From the NCBI GenBank assembly GCA_002005505.1, contig MVGU01001158.1:100001-145000 (forward strand): a DNA stretch of 45,000 nucleotides. The letters are read 5' to 3'. Positions 44,110 through 45,000 of this stretch are shown in pieces (position 1 is the stretch's first letter; every line of letters begins with the position of its first letter). Under the pieces are notes generated by a model. It had not been told where the DNA came from. It worked only from the letters and a program-made list of their open reading frames with translations, and ran no database searches. Position numbers and translations under genes: made by a program. The stretch is from Botryococcus braunii (lineage: Eukaryota; Chlorophyta; Trebouxiophyceae).

Positions 44110-45000
44110 GTGAGAGAAGAATGCTGGCATGTTGGAGAGCTAACTACAACAGAAATAGCGACGTTGGTCGACATGGTCATTCTTCTCGTTTGTAAACATG
44201 ACTGCCCTTCCCATCTTGGCGATTCCTCACTACCTGCATTTGTGCATCGCAACAAATCGGTGCTGAGCTTGAAAATCTTGCCATGTTGGTGTTTCAGATG
44301 TGAAACCTTCTTTTCCGACTAAAAGCAGTTTGATGTCTCCAAAATCATATGCATCAAGCCCCTGAAACCCCCCCCCCCCCCAGGGAAGATCATAAGGGCA
44401 AATTTGCAGAGTCCAAACCCACTCGGCTGTTTCGAGTCCGGGCCTTCATAGGCTGCATACACATCCAGCCCTTTGCCATTTACAATAACATATCAAACGC
44501 ATCTGTGAAGATCACCTGTGCATGACAAGGCGCTTGATGCTTGAGACTTAAACGTCAGTCCCTTTTGCTGAATGGGGCCACGTGTCCGCCCCATTATGCT
44601 CTCACATTTCATGTGAGATTCCTATCCTGTTTGGAGCCCCTTTACCTGTCCCACCCCATTAAGTAGCATACTAAGCGCATTGCGCCAATTCAACTTACTT
44701 GCCAGGCCGTTGCTGCCGTATACAATCACAATAAGTCAAGCTGTCTGAGCTGTTTCACGTGCATCTCGACTCTTATGCGCCATTGTGAGAAGCGTGTCCA
44801 GCGCGTTGCGCTGCAGTCACCTTCCTCCTCCCTGCGCGTAGTTCTGTTTTCGTACTCGGATGCAGCATGACACATTCCAATAGAGAGCATGGTCGACATT
44901 CCACAAGAGAGGATGGGGGGCTGGTCCCAGATATCAGTGTCGGAGGCAGCTGCCCAAGTGTGGCTGTACATTGAAGAGCAGCAGCAGCTCAACAGAGAGA
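44110..45000. other. Right end of window, possible continuation of the plus-strand gene
   Basis: The plus-strand frame from about 44933, after CCCAG, reads ISVSEAAAQVWLYIEEQQQL and is open to the window edge, so it may be an exon of the gene at 43069. A C run lies at 44369-44381. Nothing else is supported. Confidence 0.3.

Overview
The window is nuclear eukaryotic DNA. Genes are broken into many short exons with GT-AG introns, and introns and spacers are full of long AC/TG arrays and G/C runs. The gene content points to the green plant lineage (streptophytes): an RHL1 subunit of plant DNA topoisomerase VI, a SPLAYED-type SNF2 remodeller, a cytosolic ribosomal protein L24 with the plant-like start M-V-L-K, and a eukaryotic-type SurE. 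A charophyte alga or early-diverging land plant would fit, but I cannot name the species. I see no prokaryotic operons, CRISPR arrays, phage genes, viral genes or transposase genes.

Layout, left to right: (1) ~747-3241, minus: membrane-anchored SGNH/GDSL hydrolase, 3' end unresolved. (2) 4893-10968, plus: RHL1, whose introns carry most of the AC/TG arrays. (3) 13026-16736, minus: complete CTU1/NCS6 tRNA thiolase in six exons. (4) 17482-19740, plus: small membrane protein with an HNH-like zinc module, family not recognised. (5) 20861-30463, minus: SYD-type remodeller; 22 exons can be joined in one frame from its start to the SnAC domain, followed by a long acidic/polar tail. (6) 31069-34043, plus: SurE, eight exons, 297 codons, with a 97-bp tandem duplication across an exon end. 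(7) 35799-38492, minus: VTT/TMEM41-type membrane protein. (8) 40575-42506, minus: RPL24, six exons, 159 codons, with an 11-nt first coding exon. (9) 43069-44109, plus: three exons in one frame of an unrecognised gene that probably continues past the window.

The genes do not form one pathway. They are housekeeping functions: endoreduplication/topoisomerase VI, wobble-uridine thiolation, chromatin remodelling, nucleotide phosphatase, lipid scrambling and the ribosome. Adjacent genes are mostly divergent or convergent. Exon coordinates were derived by hand from splice sites, codon phase and family resemblance. Where phases close over a whole gene (RHL1, CTU1, SurE, RPL24, the SYD core) the models are good. 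Terminal exons of the SGNH, VTT and SYD genes are provisional. I did not find an obviously new multi-gene system; the best candidates for novelty are the HNH-like membrane protein, the duplicated SurE exon end, and the repeat architecture around RHL1.
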